From Prochlorococcus sp. AG-347-K19 (GTDB lineage Bacteria > Cyanobacteriota > Cyanobacteriia > PCC-6307 > Cyanobiaceae): a DNA stretch of 64,000 nucleotides. The DNA lies in contig QCCG01000001.1 in assembly GCA_003281335.1 (NCBI GenBank), positions 1 to 64,000 on the forward strand, read 5' to 3'. The notes beneath the pieces are model-generated. The model searched no databases and was not told the origin of the DNA. It was given only the letters and a program-made list of their open reading frames with translations. The position numbers were made by a program, and so were the translations under genes. Positions 20,624 to 31,327 of this stretch are shown one piece after another; the stretch's first letter is position 1; the number at the start of each line of letters is the position of its first letter.

Positions 20624-23389
20624 TCAGCTAGGTTTGAAAACGATCTCATCTTTTTTAGTAGGGTTAAGTTTAATCGTTATATTTTTTTTATTTTTGAAGT
20701 TATCCTCTAAAAGTTTTGCAGCCAAGGGATTTTCTATTTGTCTTCTAAGTTCCCTGCTAAGTGGCCTAGCCCCATATTCAGGTTCGTAAGAATCGTTTGC
20801 AATTTTGTTAATAACTTTTTTGTCTATAGCGATATTTATTTTCTGCTCAAGTAGCAGGTTCTTTAAATCTTCTGTTTGTAGGATGATTATTTTTTGAAGT
20901 TCATCAATAGATAATGGATCAAATTTTACCACTTCGTCGATTCTATTTAAAAATTCAGGTCTAAAAATTGAAGACAATGCATTACTAATTGAATCATCTA
21001 GAGTTTGTTGATCTTTTTCTAACTTTCTTTCACTTTTGGAAATCTTTTGTGAATACTCCAGTATAGATTTACCAGCTAGGTTACTTGTCATAATGATTAC
21101 CGTATTTTTGAAATCTACGGTCCTTCCTTGAGAGTCCGTTAATCGCCCTTCATCTAAGACTTGCAAAAGGATATTAAATACTTCTGCATGAGCTTTTTCT
21201 ATCTCATCAAGAAGTATTACTGAATAGGGTTTACGTCTTACAGCTTCAGTTAATTGACCTCCCTCTTCATAACCAACATAACCTGGGGGAGCTCCTAAAA
21301 GTCTTGCTACGGCATTTTTCTCCATATATTCACTCATATCTAATCTTAAAAGTGCGTCTTCTTCATCAAATAAAACTGTTGCAAGAGATTTTGCTAATTC
21401 TGTTTTGCCAACACCAGTAGGACCCATAAATAAAAAAGATCCAATAGGTCTTTTAGGACTTTTCATACCAACTCGAGCTCTTCTTATTGCAGCAGAAACA
21501 GCTTCTATTGCTTTTTCTTGTCCAATAACTTTTTCACTTAGTTCTGTCTCTAGATTGACTAATTTCTTACGTTCATTTGAAACTACTTTAGAAATTGGAA
21601 TTCCTGTGATTTTTGATATAACATCTGCAATATCATCAGGTTCAACTTGATATTTAAAAGGGAAATTTCTATTTTTCTTTATTTTATTAAAGTTCTCTTC
21701 AAGTTTTTGTATGTCATTCTTTATTTCACTTAACTCTTCTTCAAGCTTTTCTAAATAATCTAGATCATTTTCAATTTCGCTATTTGATTTATCTTTAATT
21801 TGTTTTGTTAGCTTATCTTCTTCTTTCATTAAAATAGATAATTCCTCCATTTCTTCACGTAAATTGTTCCAATTTTCCAAAAGAACGTTCAATTTTGCCT
21901 CTGATTGTTGTCTATTATTCAATAGTTTTTCTTGAGCTTCGATATTTTCTCCTTGCAAATTATTCAATTTTTCATCAATAGTATTAAGTTTGTTTTCTTG
22001 TTGGAGAATGATTTGAGGCATATTATTAGACTCGATTTTCAACTGTGCAGCTGCTTCATCAATTAAATCTATTGCACTATCAGGGAGACATTTATCGCTG
22101 ATGTATCTATCGGCCAATTTTGCAGAATAGTTTACAGCCTCTTCAGAAATTTTTATGCCATGATGTGATTCATATTTCTTTTTGATCCCTTGTAAAATTT
22201 TTGCGCTTAATTCTACTGAAGGTTCATTTACAGCTATCTTTTGAAAGCAATTATTTAATGCCTGATCTTTTTCAATAGTTTCACGAAATTTCTCAGGTGT
22301 TGTTGTACCGATACATCTAAGTGCTCCTTCAGCTAGTAAAGGTTTTAAAATATTACTGATGTCGGTAGAAGATCTGTCAGAACTTAATATTGAGTGAATT
22401 TCATCAATAAATAGAATCATTCCTTGGTTTGGATTATTTAGTTCCTGCATTATTAAGCTTAGTCTTTCCTCTAGTTGACCTCTAAATTTGGTCCCAGAAA
22501 CTAATGCACCTAAGTCAAGTGAAATAATTTTTAAGTCCTTTAAAGTATCAGGAACTTTTTTGTCTACAATTAATTGAGCAAGTAATTTTGCAATTGAGGT
22601 TTTACCAACTCCAGAATTGCCAATAAGTATAGGGTTATTTTTGTTTCTTCTGCAGAGTACCCTCATTAAATTATTGATTTCATTTTCTCTTCCTAAAACG
22701 GGATCCAGTAAGCCTTTTTTAGCTGATTCTGTTAAATCTTTTCCATAAATTGAAAGAGCATTTTCATCTTTCCCAACTTGTTTTTTGGTTTCAATTTGAA
22801 GTTCACTTTTCGGTAATGGAACAATAGCTTTTTTAAATTTTTCTTCTTTTACAAAAGTCTCGTTAGTCTCGTTGTTTGATTCAAAATTAGATTGATTATT
22901 TATTTCAATTACATCCCCATAATTAAAAGAATCTTTTGATTGATTAATATTTGGGTAAAACTTTAATTCTTCCTCTAATTTTTCCATTGAAAGGTTTCCT
23001 TCTTCAAAAACATAATTTCCAATTCTTAAATCTCTTCCAAGAGCAATTAGTAAATGAGGGATTTCAATTAATCTTGATCCCCATTGAGTTTTAATCTGAT
23101 TCGCGTTATCTAATAAAATTTCTAAATCTTCTCCGATAGTAAAAATATCTGACTCATTTGTTGGTGTCTCTTCTAAAAAATCTTCTGTTATGTCTAAAAC
23201 TGTATCTTGGTCGATTGATAATTTTTCAATGAAAGCAAAGAATTCACTTGATGAGAACAATGTATGAATTATGTGTTCAATATTAAATTCGCTATGATCC
23301 CATTTTTTTGCGGTTTCTTCCCCTAATAAAAGAAGATTCCAACTAATATCGCTAAATAGTTCAGGACTGGATGTAAGTGTTTCTCTCAT
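20624..23389 (-). CDS. clpB: ClpB-type AAA+ ATPase paralog
   Basis: Two AAA modules (GNSGVGKTSIAK, GPTGVGKTELAK), coiled middle domain, GAPPGYVGYEEGGQLTEAVRRKPYSV. Confidence 0.92.
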   Translation of the reverse strand: MRETLTSSPELFSDISWNLLLLGEETAKKWDHSEFNIEHIIHTLFSSSEFFAFIEKLSIDQDTVLDITEDFLEETPTNESDIFTIGEDLEILLDNANQIKTQWGSRLIEIPHLLIALGRDLRIGNYVFEEGNLSMEKLEEELKFYPNINQSKDSFNYGDVIEINNQSNFESNNETNETFVKEEKFKKAIVPLPKSELQIETKKQVGKDENALSIYGKDLTESAKKGLLDPVLGRENEINNLMRVLCRRNKNNPILIGNSGVGKTSIAKLLAQLIVDKKVPDTLKDLKIISLDLGALVSGTKFRGQLEERLSLIMQELNNPNQGMILFIDEIHSILSSDRSSTDISNILKPLLAEGALRCIGTTTPEKFRETIEKDQALNNCFQKIAVNEPSVELSAKILQGIKKKYESHHGIKISEEAVNYSAKLADRYISDKCLPDSAIDLIDEAAAQLKIESNNMPQIILQQENKLNTIDEKLNNLQGENIEAQEKLLNNRQQSEAKLNVLLENWNNLREEMEELSILMKEEDKLTKQIKDKSNSEIENDLDYLEKLEEELSEIKNDIQKLEENFNKIKKNRNFPFKYQVEPDDIADVISKITGIPISKVVSNERKKLVNLETELSEKVIGQEKAIEAVSAAIRRARVGMKSPKRPIGSFLFMGPTGVGKTELAKSLATVLFDEEDALLRLDMSEYMEKNAVARLLGAPPGYVGYEEGGQLTEAVRRKPYSVILLDEIEKAHAEVFNILLQVLDEGRLTDSQGRTVDFKNTVIIMTSNLAGKSILEYSQKISKSERKLEKDQQTLDDSISNALSSIFRPEFLNRIDEVVKFDPLSIDELQKIIILQTEDLKNLLLEQKINIAIDKKVINKIANDSYEPEYGARPLSRELRRQIENPLAAKLLEDNFKNKKNITIKLNPTKKDEIVFKPS

Positions 23390-23394
23390 AAACT

Positions 23395-23414
23395 ATAAAA
23401 ACTATAGTTGATTA
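23395..23414. repeat. Copy 1 of direct repeat ATAAAAACTATAGTTGATTA containing palindrome AACTATAGTT
   Basis: 19/20 identity to 23563-23582. Confidence 0.85.
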
Positions 23415-23562
23415 TTAATTAATATTCTAAATAGGATCTGCATTAATAATCATCCAATAATTTTCAAATTGTAAGATGAATTTAAAAATTATTTAGATGA
23501 GAGAATTTGCGGGGACTTTAAAATGAAAAAAAACGTTAAATAATATCTAAGCTCTTATAAAG

Positions 23563-23582
23563 ATAAAAACTATAGTTGGTTA
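23563..23582. repeat. Copy 2 of direct repeat ATAAAAACTATAGTTGGTTA containing palindrome AACTATAGTT
   Basis: 19/20 identity to 23395-23414. Confidence 0.85.
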
Positions 23583-23648
23583 ACAAATATATTTCAGATA
23601 TTAGCCAAATAGTTCAGCTATTAATAGGATTTAAGTAGTAATAATTAA

Positions 23649-24944
<1,296 letters not shown>

Positions 24945-24950
24945 TTTTTT

Positions 24951-26618
24951 TTAGCGCTTAAGTTTTTCTAAACGTGAGCCTTTTCTCATACTTAATTGGC
25001 ACTTTATCCAATCAATACTTATTGGGAGTGCAAAAAAAAGTGGCAACAATGCAAAATTATTTTGTTTATTGGTTACAAGTAAAGCAGATGCAATTGATAA
25101 GCTTCCTATTAGAATTGAATGTCCTAAAGTTTTTTGAGCCGTAAACATTTTTTTGAATTGCCTATCTGACTCTCCCATTCTTATTTGCAATTGTAAATCG
25201 CCCTGTTCTAATCTTTCTAAACTTTCATCTATTCTTTTGGGAATTCCAACAGCTTTCGATCCTAGTTCACCTACTTGCCTTCCAAATTGGTTAATTAAAT
25301 CGTTGGGACTTTGATTATTTGAAGTCATAAGTTCTATTAAATAAGGCTTCGTAACTGATACAAGGTTAAACCCTGGGTCAAGCATTCTACCAACTCCTTC
25401 AAAAGTTGATAAAGCTCTCATCACAAATATTAAATCTACTGGTAGTTGAAATGGGGTTTCATAAACCAGTTCGTATAAATCTCCAGATAATTTTTCAATA
25501 ATATTAGGACTAAATGGCGGAGTTAAGGCTTCTTTAAGCATCAATCTGACTAATCTTCTGACTGGTCCAACATCAATATCTTTTGAAATTAGCCCGGCTT
25601 GTTGTAATTGACTTACAAGTGATGAGGCGTCTCTAAGAGCAGCAGCCTTAACCATCCCACCTAATCTTGTTTGAAGATTATTTGAGATGTTCCCCATCAT
25701 TCCAAAATCATAAAAAATCAATTTACCTTCACTTGATACTGCTAGATTCCCTGGATGAGGATCTGCATGAAAAAACCCGTAATTTACTAATTGTTTTAAG
25801 TAGCTGATTGCACCTATCTCTGCAATTTTTGATAAATCAATTTTTTGTGATTTTAATTTTTCTAAATCGCTTATTTTTGTCCCTTCTACGTAACTTAAAC
25901 AAAGCACTTTTTCACTGCTCATATCCCAAATTACTTCTGGAACTTCAACATTTTCATCATCAAGAAATTGTTGCCTAAATCTTGCTGCATATTGCGCTTC
26001 GCAATTAAAATCAAGTTCTTTCATCAGAACTTTCCTACACTCTTTAGCAATCTCAACCCAGTTTCTACCTCGACTCCAATTCTTATTTTTCTGCAATAAT
26101 CCTGCTATTTGCTGCATTATGCCTAAATCGATAATAAACAATTCTTTTAAATTGGGCCTTTGAACTTTAAAAACTACATTCTTACCATCTTTTAAAGTCG
26201 CCCTATGAACCTGAGCTAGTGATGCTGATCCAACCGGATCACATATTATTTGATCTATTTTATTAAACTTAGACCCTAGTTCATTTCTTATAGTCTCTTC
26301 AACTTGCGTAAATGAAAAATTAGGAACTTGATCCTGCAATTTAGATAATTCCTGTATCCAGGTATTAGGAATTAAATCAGGTCTCGCTGATAATAATTGT
26401 CCAATTTTAATAAATGCTGAACCAAGCTTTATTAATTGATTAGTAAAACACCTAGCCCTTTTAATTTGTACCCTACTTTTCTCATTCTTCTTAGCTTGGA
26501 AAATTGTAAATCTAATATTATCTATCCACAAATTTATTAAAAGTGAAATCAGAGTTATCCAAATAAGAAAGGCCCTCTTCAACTTTTTTAAACGATAATT
26601 AAGAATGTGAAAACTCAT
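24951..26618 (-). CDS. ABC1/UbiB-family protein kinase-like
   Basis: GSASLAQVHRATLKDGKNVVFKVQRP, FHADPHPGNL, YDFGMMG. Confidence 0.93.
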   Translation of the reverse strand: MSFHILNYRLKKLKRAFLIWITLISLLINLWIDNIRFTIFQAKKNEKSRVQIKRARCFTNQLIKLGSAFIKIGQLLSARPDLIPNTWIQELSKLQDQVPNFSFTQVEETIRNELGSKFNKIDQIICDPVGSASLAQVHRATLKDGKNVVFKVQRPNLKELFIIDLGIMQQIAGLLQKNKNWSRGRNWVEIAKECRKVLMKELDFNCEAQYAARFRQQFLDDENVEVPEVIWDMSSEKVLCLSYVEGTKISDLEKLKSQKIDLSKIAEIGAISYLKQLVNYGFFHADPHPGNLAVSSEGKLIFYDFGMMGNISNNLQTRLGGMVKAAALRDASSLVSQLQQAGLISKDIDVGPVRRLVRLMLKEALTPPFSPNIIEKLSGDLYELVYETPFQLPVDLIFVMRALSTFEGVGRMLDPGFNLVSVTKPYLIELMTSNNQSPNDLINQFGRQVGELGSKAVGIPKRIDESLERLEQGDLQLQIRMGESDRQFKKMFTAQKTLGHSILIGSLSIASALLVTNKQNNFALLPLFFALPISIDWIKCQLSMRKGSRLEKLKR

Positions 26619-26932
26619 TTCGTTTGAATATTTATGGTTTTATTAAAAAGATCAATTTGTTTACTGATATCTTCAATTTCATTTAATGCTTTTTTTATTT
26701 TGGAATCTTGATGAGTATTTGCAGACTCATTTTCTTGAATATTTTCAGTTTTTTCCATTCTTGAGGCTTCTTCAATTATGGATTCTTTCAAACTATCAAA
26801 TTCTTTTTTGAGAATATCTGGAGCATCCTTAGCAATATTTGTTGCTTCTTCAATTTTGTCAACCAATATCTCGTTTAATTTTTCGGTTACTTTCTTAACG
26901 GCAGCTTTTAAAAGGTAATCAGAATTGGTCAT
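26615..26932 (-). CDS. Conserved hypothetical, upstream of the ABC1 kinase gene
   Basis: 105 aa ORF overlapping the kinase start by 4 nt. Confidence 0.7.
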   Translation of the reverse strand: MTNSDYLLKAAVKKVTEKLNEILVDKIEEATNIAKDAPDILKKEFDSLKESIIEEASRMEKTENIQENESANTHQDSKIKKALNEIEDISKQIDLFNKTINIQTK

Positions 26933-27184
26933 GAAAAATATAATGTTTCTACAGCAATTAATTTTGCATACTAACTAATAATAGATCAATTCAGAACATT
27001 TCACGTACCTGATCATTTTGATAATTAATTTTTTTTGTTTTTCCTATGTAAGTTTGTTTCTTTATTATGCTTTTTTCTCTTTTTTCTTTTAACTTATATC
27101 TATATAGAGGTTTAGGTATTTACATTAAAATATCTTCTAACCAAGAACTCATCTAATTAACTACTAAAAAGGAGTTTTTAAAAA

Positions 27185-28141
27185 TTGGAAATCATTGAGT
27201 CAGATGTAGTTATTATCGGAGGAGGCCCTGCCGGATGTACTTGCGCACTTTATACATCTCGTTCAAACTTAAAGACAGTCATTTTAGATAAAAATCCATC
27301 TGTTGGCGCCTTAGCAATAACTCATCAAATCGCTAATTATCCAGGTGTTCCGGTTGATATAAGTGGTGAGAAATTACTTACTCTAATGAGAGAACAGGCT
27401 GTGCAATACGGAACAGACTATAGAAGAGCTCAAGTGTTTGGAATAGACGCTAGTGGAGAATGGAAAATGGTTTACACGCCAGAAGGCACTTTCAAAGCTA
27501 AAGCACTTGTACTTGCAAGTGGAGCTATGGGCAGGCCTGCATCATTTAAGGGCGAAGCCGATTTTCTTGGCAAAGGAGTAAGTTATTGTGCTACATGTGA
27601 TGGAGCTTTTTATAAGAATAGAGAAGTTGCCGTTGTTGGAGTAAACAAGGAGGCAATTGAAGAGGCAACTGTTCTAACTAAATTTGCATCAACTGTGCAT
27701 TGGATTACATCAAGTGACCCTAAATCAGATAATGAGGAAGCTATGGAATTGATGGATAATTCAAATATAAAGCATTGGAGTAGAACAAGATTATTGGAAA
27801 TATTGGGCGATGATATGGGTGTGAATGGGGTTGTTGTAAAAAATAAACAAGAAGAAAATCCTATCAATTTAAATTTAGATGGAGTATTTGTCTATATGAG
27901 TGGTTCAAAGCCGATTACTGATTTTTTAGGGGATCAAATTGCTTTAAAAGAAGACGGAGGAGTTATTGTTGATGACTTTATGTCTACAAACTCTGATGGA
28001 GTTTGGGCTATTGGAGATATTAGAAATACGCCATTTAAGCAAGCAGTAGTTGCAGCTTCTGATGGATGTATTGCTGCAATGTCAATTGATAGATACTTAA
28101 ATAGTCGAAAAAATATAAGAGTAGATTGGATTCATTCTTAA
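27185..28141 (+). CDS. Thioredoxin-reductase-like flavoprotein disulfide oxidoreductase (possibly DDOR-type)
   Basis: GGGPAGCTCALYTSR FAD motif, CATCDGA redox motif, GVWAIGDIRN; NADPH-binding motifs degenerate; TTG start after AAAAAGGAG. Confidence 0.88.
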   Translation: MEIIESDVVIIGGGPAGCTCALYTSRSNLKTVILDKNPSVGALAITHQIANYPGVPVDISGEKLLTLMREQAVQYGTDYRRAQVFGIDASGEWKMVYTPEGTFKAKALVLASGAMGRPASFKGEADFLGKGVSYCATCDGAFYKNREVAVVGVNKEAIEEATVLTKFASTVHWITSSDPKSDNEEAMELMDNSNIKHWSRTRLLEILGDDMGVNGVVVKNKQEENPINLNLDGVFVYMSGSKPITDFLGDQIALKEDGGVIVDDFMSTNSDGVWAIGDIRNTPFKQAVVAASDGCIAAMSIDRYLNSRKNIRVDWIHS

Positions 28142-28163
28142 AAAAAAATATTGCTTCTTTAAT

Positions 28164-28445
28164 TTAGAGGGGTGTTGCTTCAGAAATATAAGCAACACCT
28201 CCGTAGTAGCTTAAATCGTCCCTGATGTTATCTCTCATTTTATCTATTAATTCTTGCTCGCAAAAAACAATTACATGAGCATTTGCTCCTAAACCTGTAA
28301 ATTCCATATCTTCTGTAACAACTCTTTCAGGCCCTCTACCTGTGGCGTGTTTCATAACTGTATATCCAGGAACATTAGCTTTTTCTAATGTTTTAATGAT
28401 TGCACTTAGTTCTCTTTCACTAAATATCAAATCTAATCTTTTCAT
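28164..28445 (-). CDS. sbtB: PII-like protein, SbtB-like
   Basis: ALEKANVPGYTVMKHATGRG-type PII fold, immediately downstream of sbtA. Confidence 0.82.
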   Translation of the reverse strand: MKRLDLIFSERELSAIIKTLEKANVPGYTVMKHATGRGPERVVTEDMEFTGLGANAHVIVFCEQELIDKMRDNIRDDLSYYGGVAYISEATPL

Positions 28446-28447
28446 TT

Positions 28448-29446
28448 CTATAGAGGGGAAAATGGGATAATGGTATTTACTAAACTCATATATATGGGAA
28501 TGCCAAGAACTATATTAAATGGGAAAGTTAGACCTAGTGTAGTTGAAATATAATAGCTAGATTTTGCTTCTGGAACTGTCATCCTCATAGCTGCAGGAAC
28601 TGCTAAATAAGAGGCGCTTGCACATAAAACCACAAATAAAAGTGCGTTGCCAGGCCCTAAAGATAAAAATCTTGCAACGAAAACACCAATAAATGCGTTA
28701 AACAAAGGCATAAAAATGGCAAAGCCAATCAAGAACGAACCCGCATTCTTTAGTCTCGGCAATCTTTGAGCAGCGACTATTCCCATATCTAACAAGAAGA
28801 AGCATTCCGCTCCATAGAATAATTGTCCAGTAAAAGGCTCCATTTTTGCAATCCCTGAGGGATTACTGGAAGCAGTGAGAAATCCTACAATTAAGCTTGA
28901 GAGCAATAAATAAACTGATCCATTCAAAAGTGATTCGTGTAATATTGAGCTTAGGTGCATTTTTCTTGATTTTGGTCTATTTTTGGGAGCTGCAAATTTC
29001 ACGAGTAATAGTCCAACAATTATTGCAGGAGATTCCATCAAAGCTAAGGCGCCAACCATAAACCCATCAAAGGCTATTTTTTGACTTTCCAAAAAACTTT
29101 CTGCGGAAATAAATGTAACAGCACTAATTGAACCGTATGCTGCTGATATTGCGGCTGAATTAAAGACATCAAACTTAAATCTTAAAATTAAAAATCCAAT
29201 CAGCGGTATTACAAGTGACATAAGTATTGCAGCACTTAAAGTAGGCAATACTTGATCTGTAAAACCACTTTTCTGTATCTCTATACCCCCTTTAAACCCA
29301 ATAGCTAATAGCAGATATAAGGAAAAGAGTTTAGGTAATGGAGCTGGTATTTCTAAATCTGATTTAAAGAGTACTGATATTGCTCCAATCAAAAAGAAAA
29401 GAACTGGCGGGGCTAATACATTTTGCAGAATTGGATTTATTTCCAT
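28448..29446 (-). CDS. sbtA: Sodium-dependent bicarbonate transporter SbtA-like
   Basis: 10-TM-like protein; FKGGIEIQKSGF, AYGSISAVTFISAE, adjacent to PII-like and SulP genes. Confidence 0.88.
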   Translation of the reverse strand: MEINPILQNVLAPPVLFFLIGAISVLFKSDLEIPAPLPKLFSLYLLLAIGFKGGIEIQKSGFTDQVLPTLSAAILMSLVIPLIGFLILRFKFDVFNSAAISAAYGSISAVTFISAESFLESQKIAFDGFMVGALALMESPAIIVGLLLVKFAAPKNRPKSRKMHLSSILHESLLNGSVYLLLSSLIVGFLTASSNPSGIAKMEPFTGQLFYGAECFFLLDMGIVAAQRLPRLKNAGSFLIGFAIFMPLFNAFIGVFVARFLSLGPGNALLFVVLCASASYLAVPAAMRMTVPEAKSSYYISTTLGLTFPFNIVLGIPIYMSLVNTIIPFSPL

Positions 29447-29452
29447 AAATTA

Positions 29453-31105
29453 CTAGGCTATTTCATTTAGAGCAGTTTCTAAAGCTTCTTTTCTTGTTTC
29501 GATAATGCCTTCAACTCCAAACTTAGCTAATCTGTCTTTTACTTTTTCATTAGCGCCAGCAACAAATGCTTTTCTAGAATTATTTTTTGCTTCTTGCATC
29601 ATATCTTCTATTGCCAGAGTCGCAGTAACTCCAAGTCGTGGTACATCAGTGATATCTAATATTAAAACTTTGTAGTTTCTTACAAGCATCATTCTCTCAG
29701 ATATACCTTTAGCTGCTCCAAAACTAAGTGGTCCTTTAAGTCTAAATAGCATTACCTCGCCTGAGCATCTATCTAGGAGTGCTTTTTCATCGGCAGGCAA
29801 AGCATTTTTTCCTTGATCATCTTCTGATAAAGGATTATCCTCATCCATACCTTCTAGTTGAGTTTCGGTTATTGAATCAATAGTAAGCATATTTGCTATG
29901 AATACACCGACTAAAACTGCCCAAATTAAATCCCAAAAAACAGTCATTAAAAGTACGCCGTACATTACTACTGATGTTTTTAAAGATAATTTGTGTGCCC
30001 TCCTCAAGAATCCCCAATCAATAATATCTAGGCCTACTTTTATAAGAATTCCTGCTAGCAATGCAGTTGGTATTTGCTCAGCTAAAGGTCCTGCACCAAC
30101 TAAAACTATCAACAACACAACCGAGTGAACCATACCAGAAATTGGAGTTGATCCTCCAGATTTAACATTTATAACTGTTCTCATGGTTGCTCCTGCTCCA
30201 GGTAAACCTGAAAACAGACCTGCAATAGCATTTCCTATTCCTTGACCAATAAGTTCTCTATCAGAATTATGTTTTGTTTGAGAGATATTGTCTGCTACTA
30301 GAGATGTCAGTAAGGAGTCAATTGCACCAAGTACTGCTAGGACTAATCCTGCTTTGAAAATAATTGGGAAATATTGATTAAAACTTGGGAAATTTAAAGA
30401 AGGAACTCCCCTTGGGATTTCTCCAATTCTATCAATAGCTCCATCTCCAAAAATTAATATCGATATTGGGGTAACTATCAATAGAGCTAATAGAGGAGAA
30501 GGAACCCACTGACTTATTTTTCTAGGAGTAAGAAATACTATACCTAGTGTCATTATTGCTACTCCAATAGCAGCACCATTGGGCTGGAAATTTGAAAATA
30601 CAGTAGTTAAAGATTCAACTACTCCACCTCGAGTACTAATTCCAAGTAATGGTCCAATCTGAAGCGCAATGATTATTACTCCAATACCAGACATAAACCC
30701 TGAAACAACAGAATATGGAACTAAAGTTATGTATTTACCTAATTTTAAAATTCCAAATAATATTTGCAGTAAGCCGCCAATGACTACCGCTGCCATAACT
30801 AAAGGTAAAATTTGTCCTGCAGAAAGATCTCTTGGAACTCCTACTGCTGCTAAGCCTGCTACTACACCTGCAACAGTTACACTCATGGGACCGGTAGGTC
30901 CACTAACTTGAGCAGGTGTTCCGCCGAATAATGCTGCTAAAAAACCAACTACTACTGCTCCATATAGTCCATAAATTGCTCCGCCAGGTCCTAACGCAGC
31001 ATTACCAAAAGCAAGAGCGAGAGGCAGAGCCACCACTGCGGCTGTGATGCCTCCAAGAATATCGCCTCTTACATTTTTTAGATGAAATCCATTAATTATT
31101 TTCAA
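29453..31105 (-). CDS. bicA: SulP-family anion transporter, BicA-like bicarbonate transporter, with STAS domain
   Basis: DILGGITAAVVALPLALAFG, GLFSGLPGAGATMRT, C-terminal STAS region. Confidence 0.88.
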   Translation of the reverse strand: MKIINGFHLKNVRGDILGGITAAVVALPLALAFGNAALGPGGAIYGLYGAVVVGFLAALFGGTPAQVSGPTGPMSVTVAGVVAGLAAVGVPRDLSAGQILPLVMAAVVIGGLLQILFGILKLGKYITLVPYSVVSGFMSGIGVIIIALQIGPLLGISTRGGVVESLTTVFSNFQPNGAAIGVAIMTLGIVFLTPRKISQWVPSPLLALLIVTPISILIFGDGAIDRIGEIPRGVPSLNFPSFNQYFPIIFKAGLVLAVLGAIDSLLTSLVADNISQTKHNSDRELIGQGIGNAIAGLFSGLPGAGATMRTVINVKSGGSTPISGMVHSVVLLIVLVGAGPLAEQIPTALLAGILIKVGLDIIDWGFLRRAHKLSLKTSVVMYGVLLMTVFWDLIWAVLVGVFIANMLTIDSITETQLEGMDEDNPLSEDDQGKNALPADEKALLDRCSGEVMLFRLKGPLSFGAAKGISERMMLVRNYKVLILDITDVPRLGVTATLAIEDMMQEAKNNSRKAFVAGANEKVKDRLAKFGVEGIIETRKEALETALNEIA

Positions 31106-31327
31106 AGATGCTCTCCTTAAAATAAATACTTAACTAGAAGATATTATCTCTTAATGATGTAAATTTGTGAAAAATGAAGTTTGTGCAAAATATTTTTGTA
31201 ACTTTTTTTTCTTATTTAGATAAATTTTAGTTAATTTTCCTGAACAAAAGAAGTCTCTGATTGATTTAAGTGCGAGGTGAGCGATTAATGTATTAAATAA
31301 ATATTTTTTAATTTAAATAATATTCAA

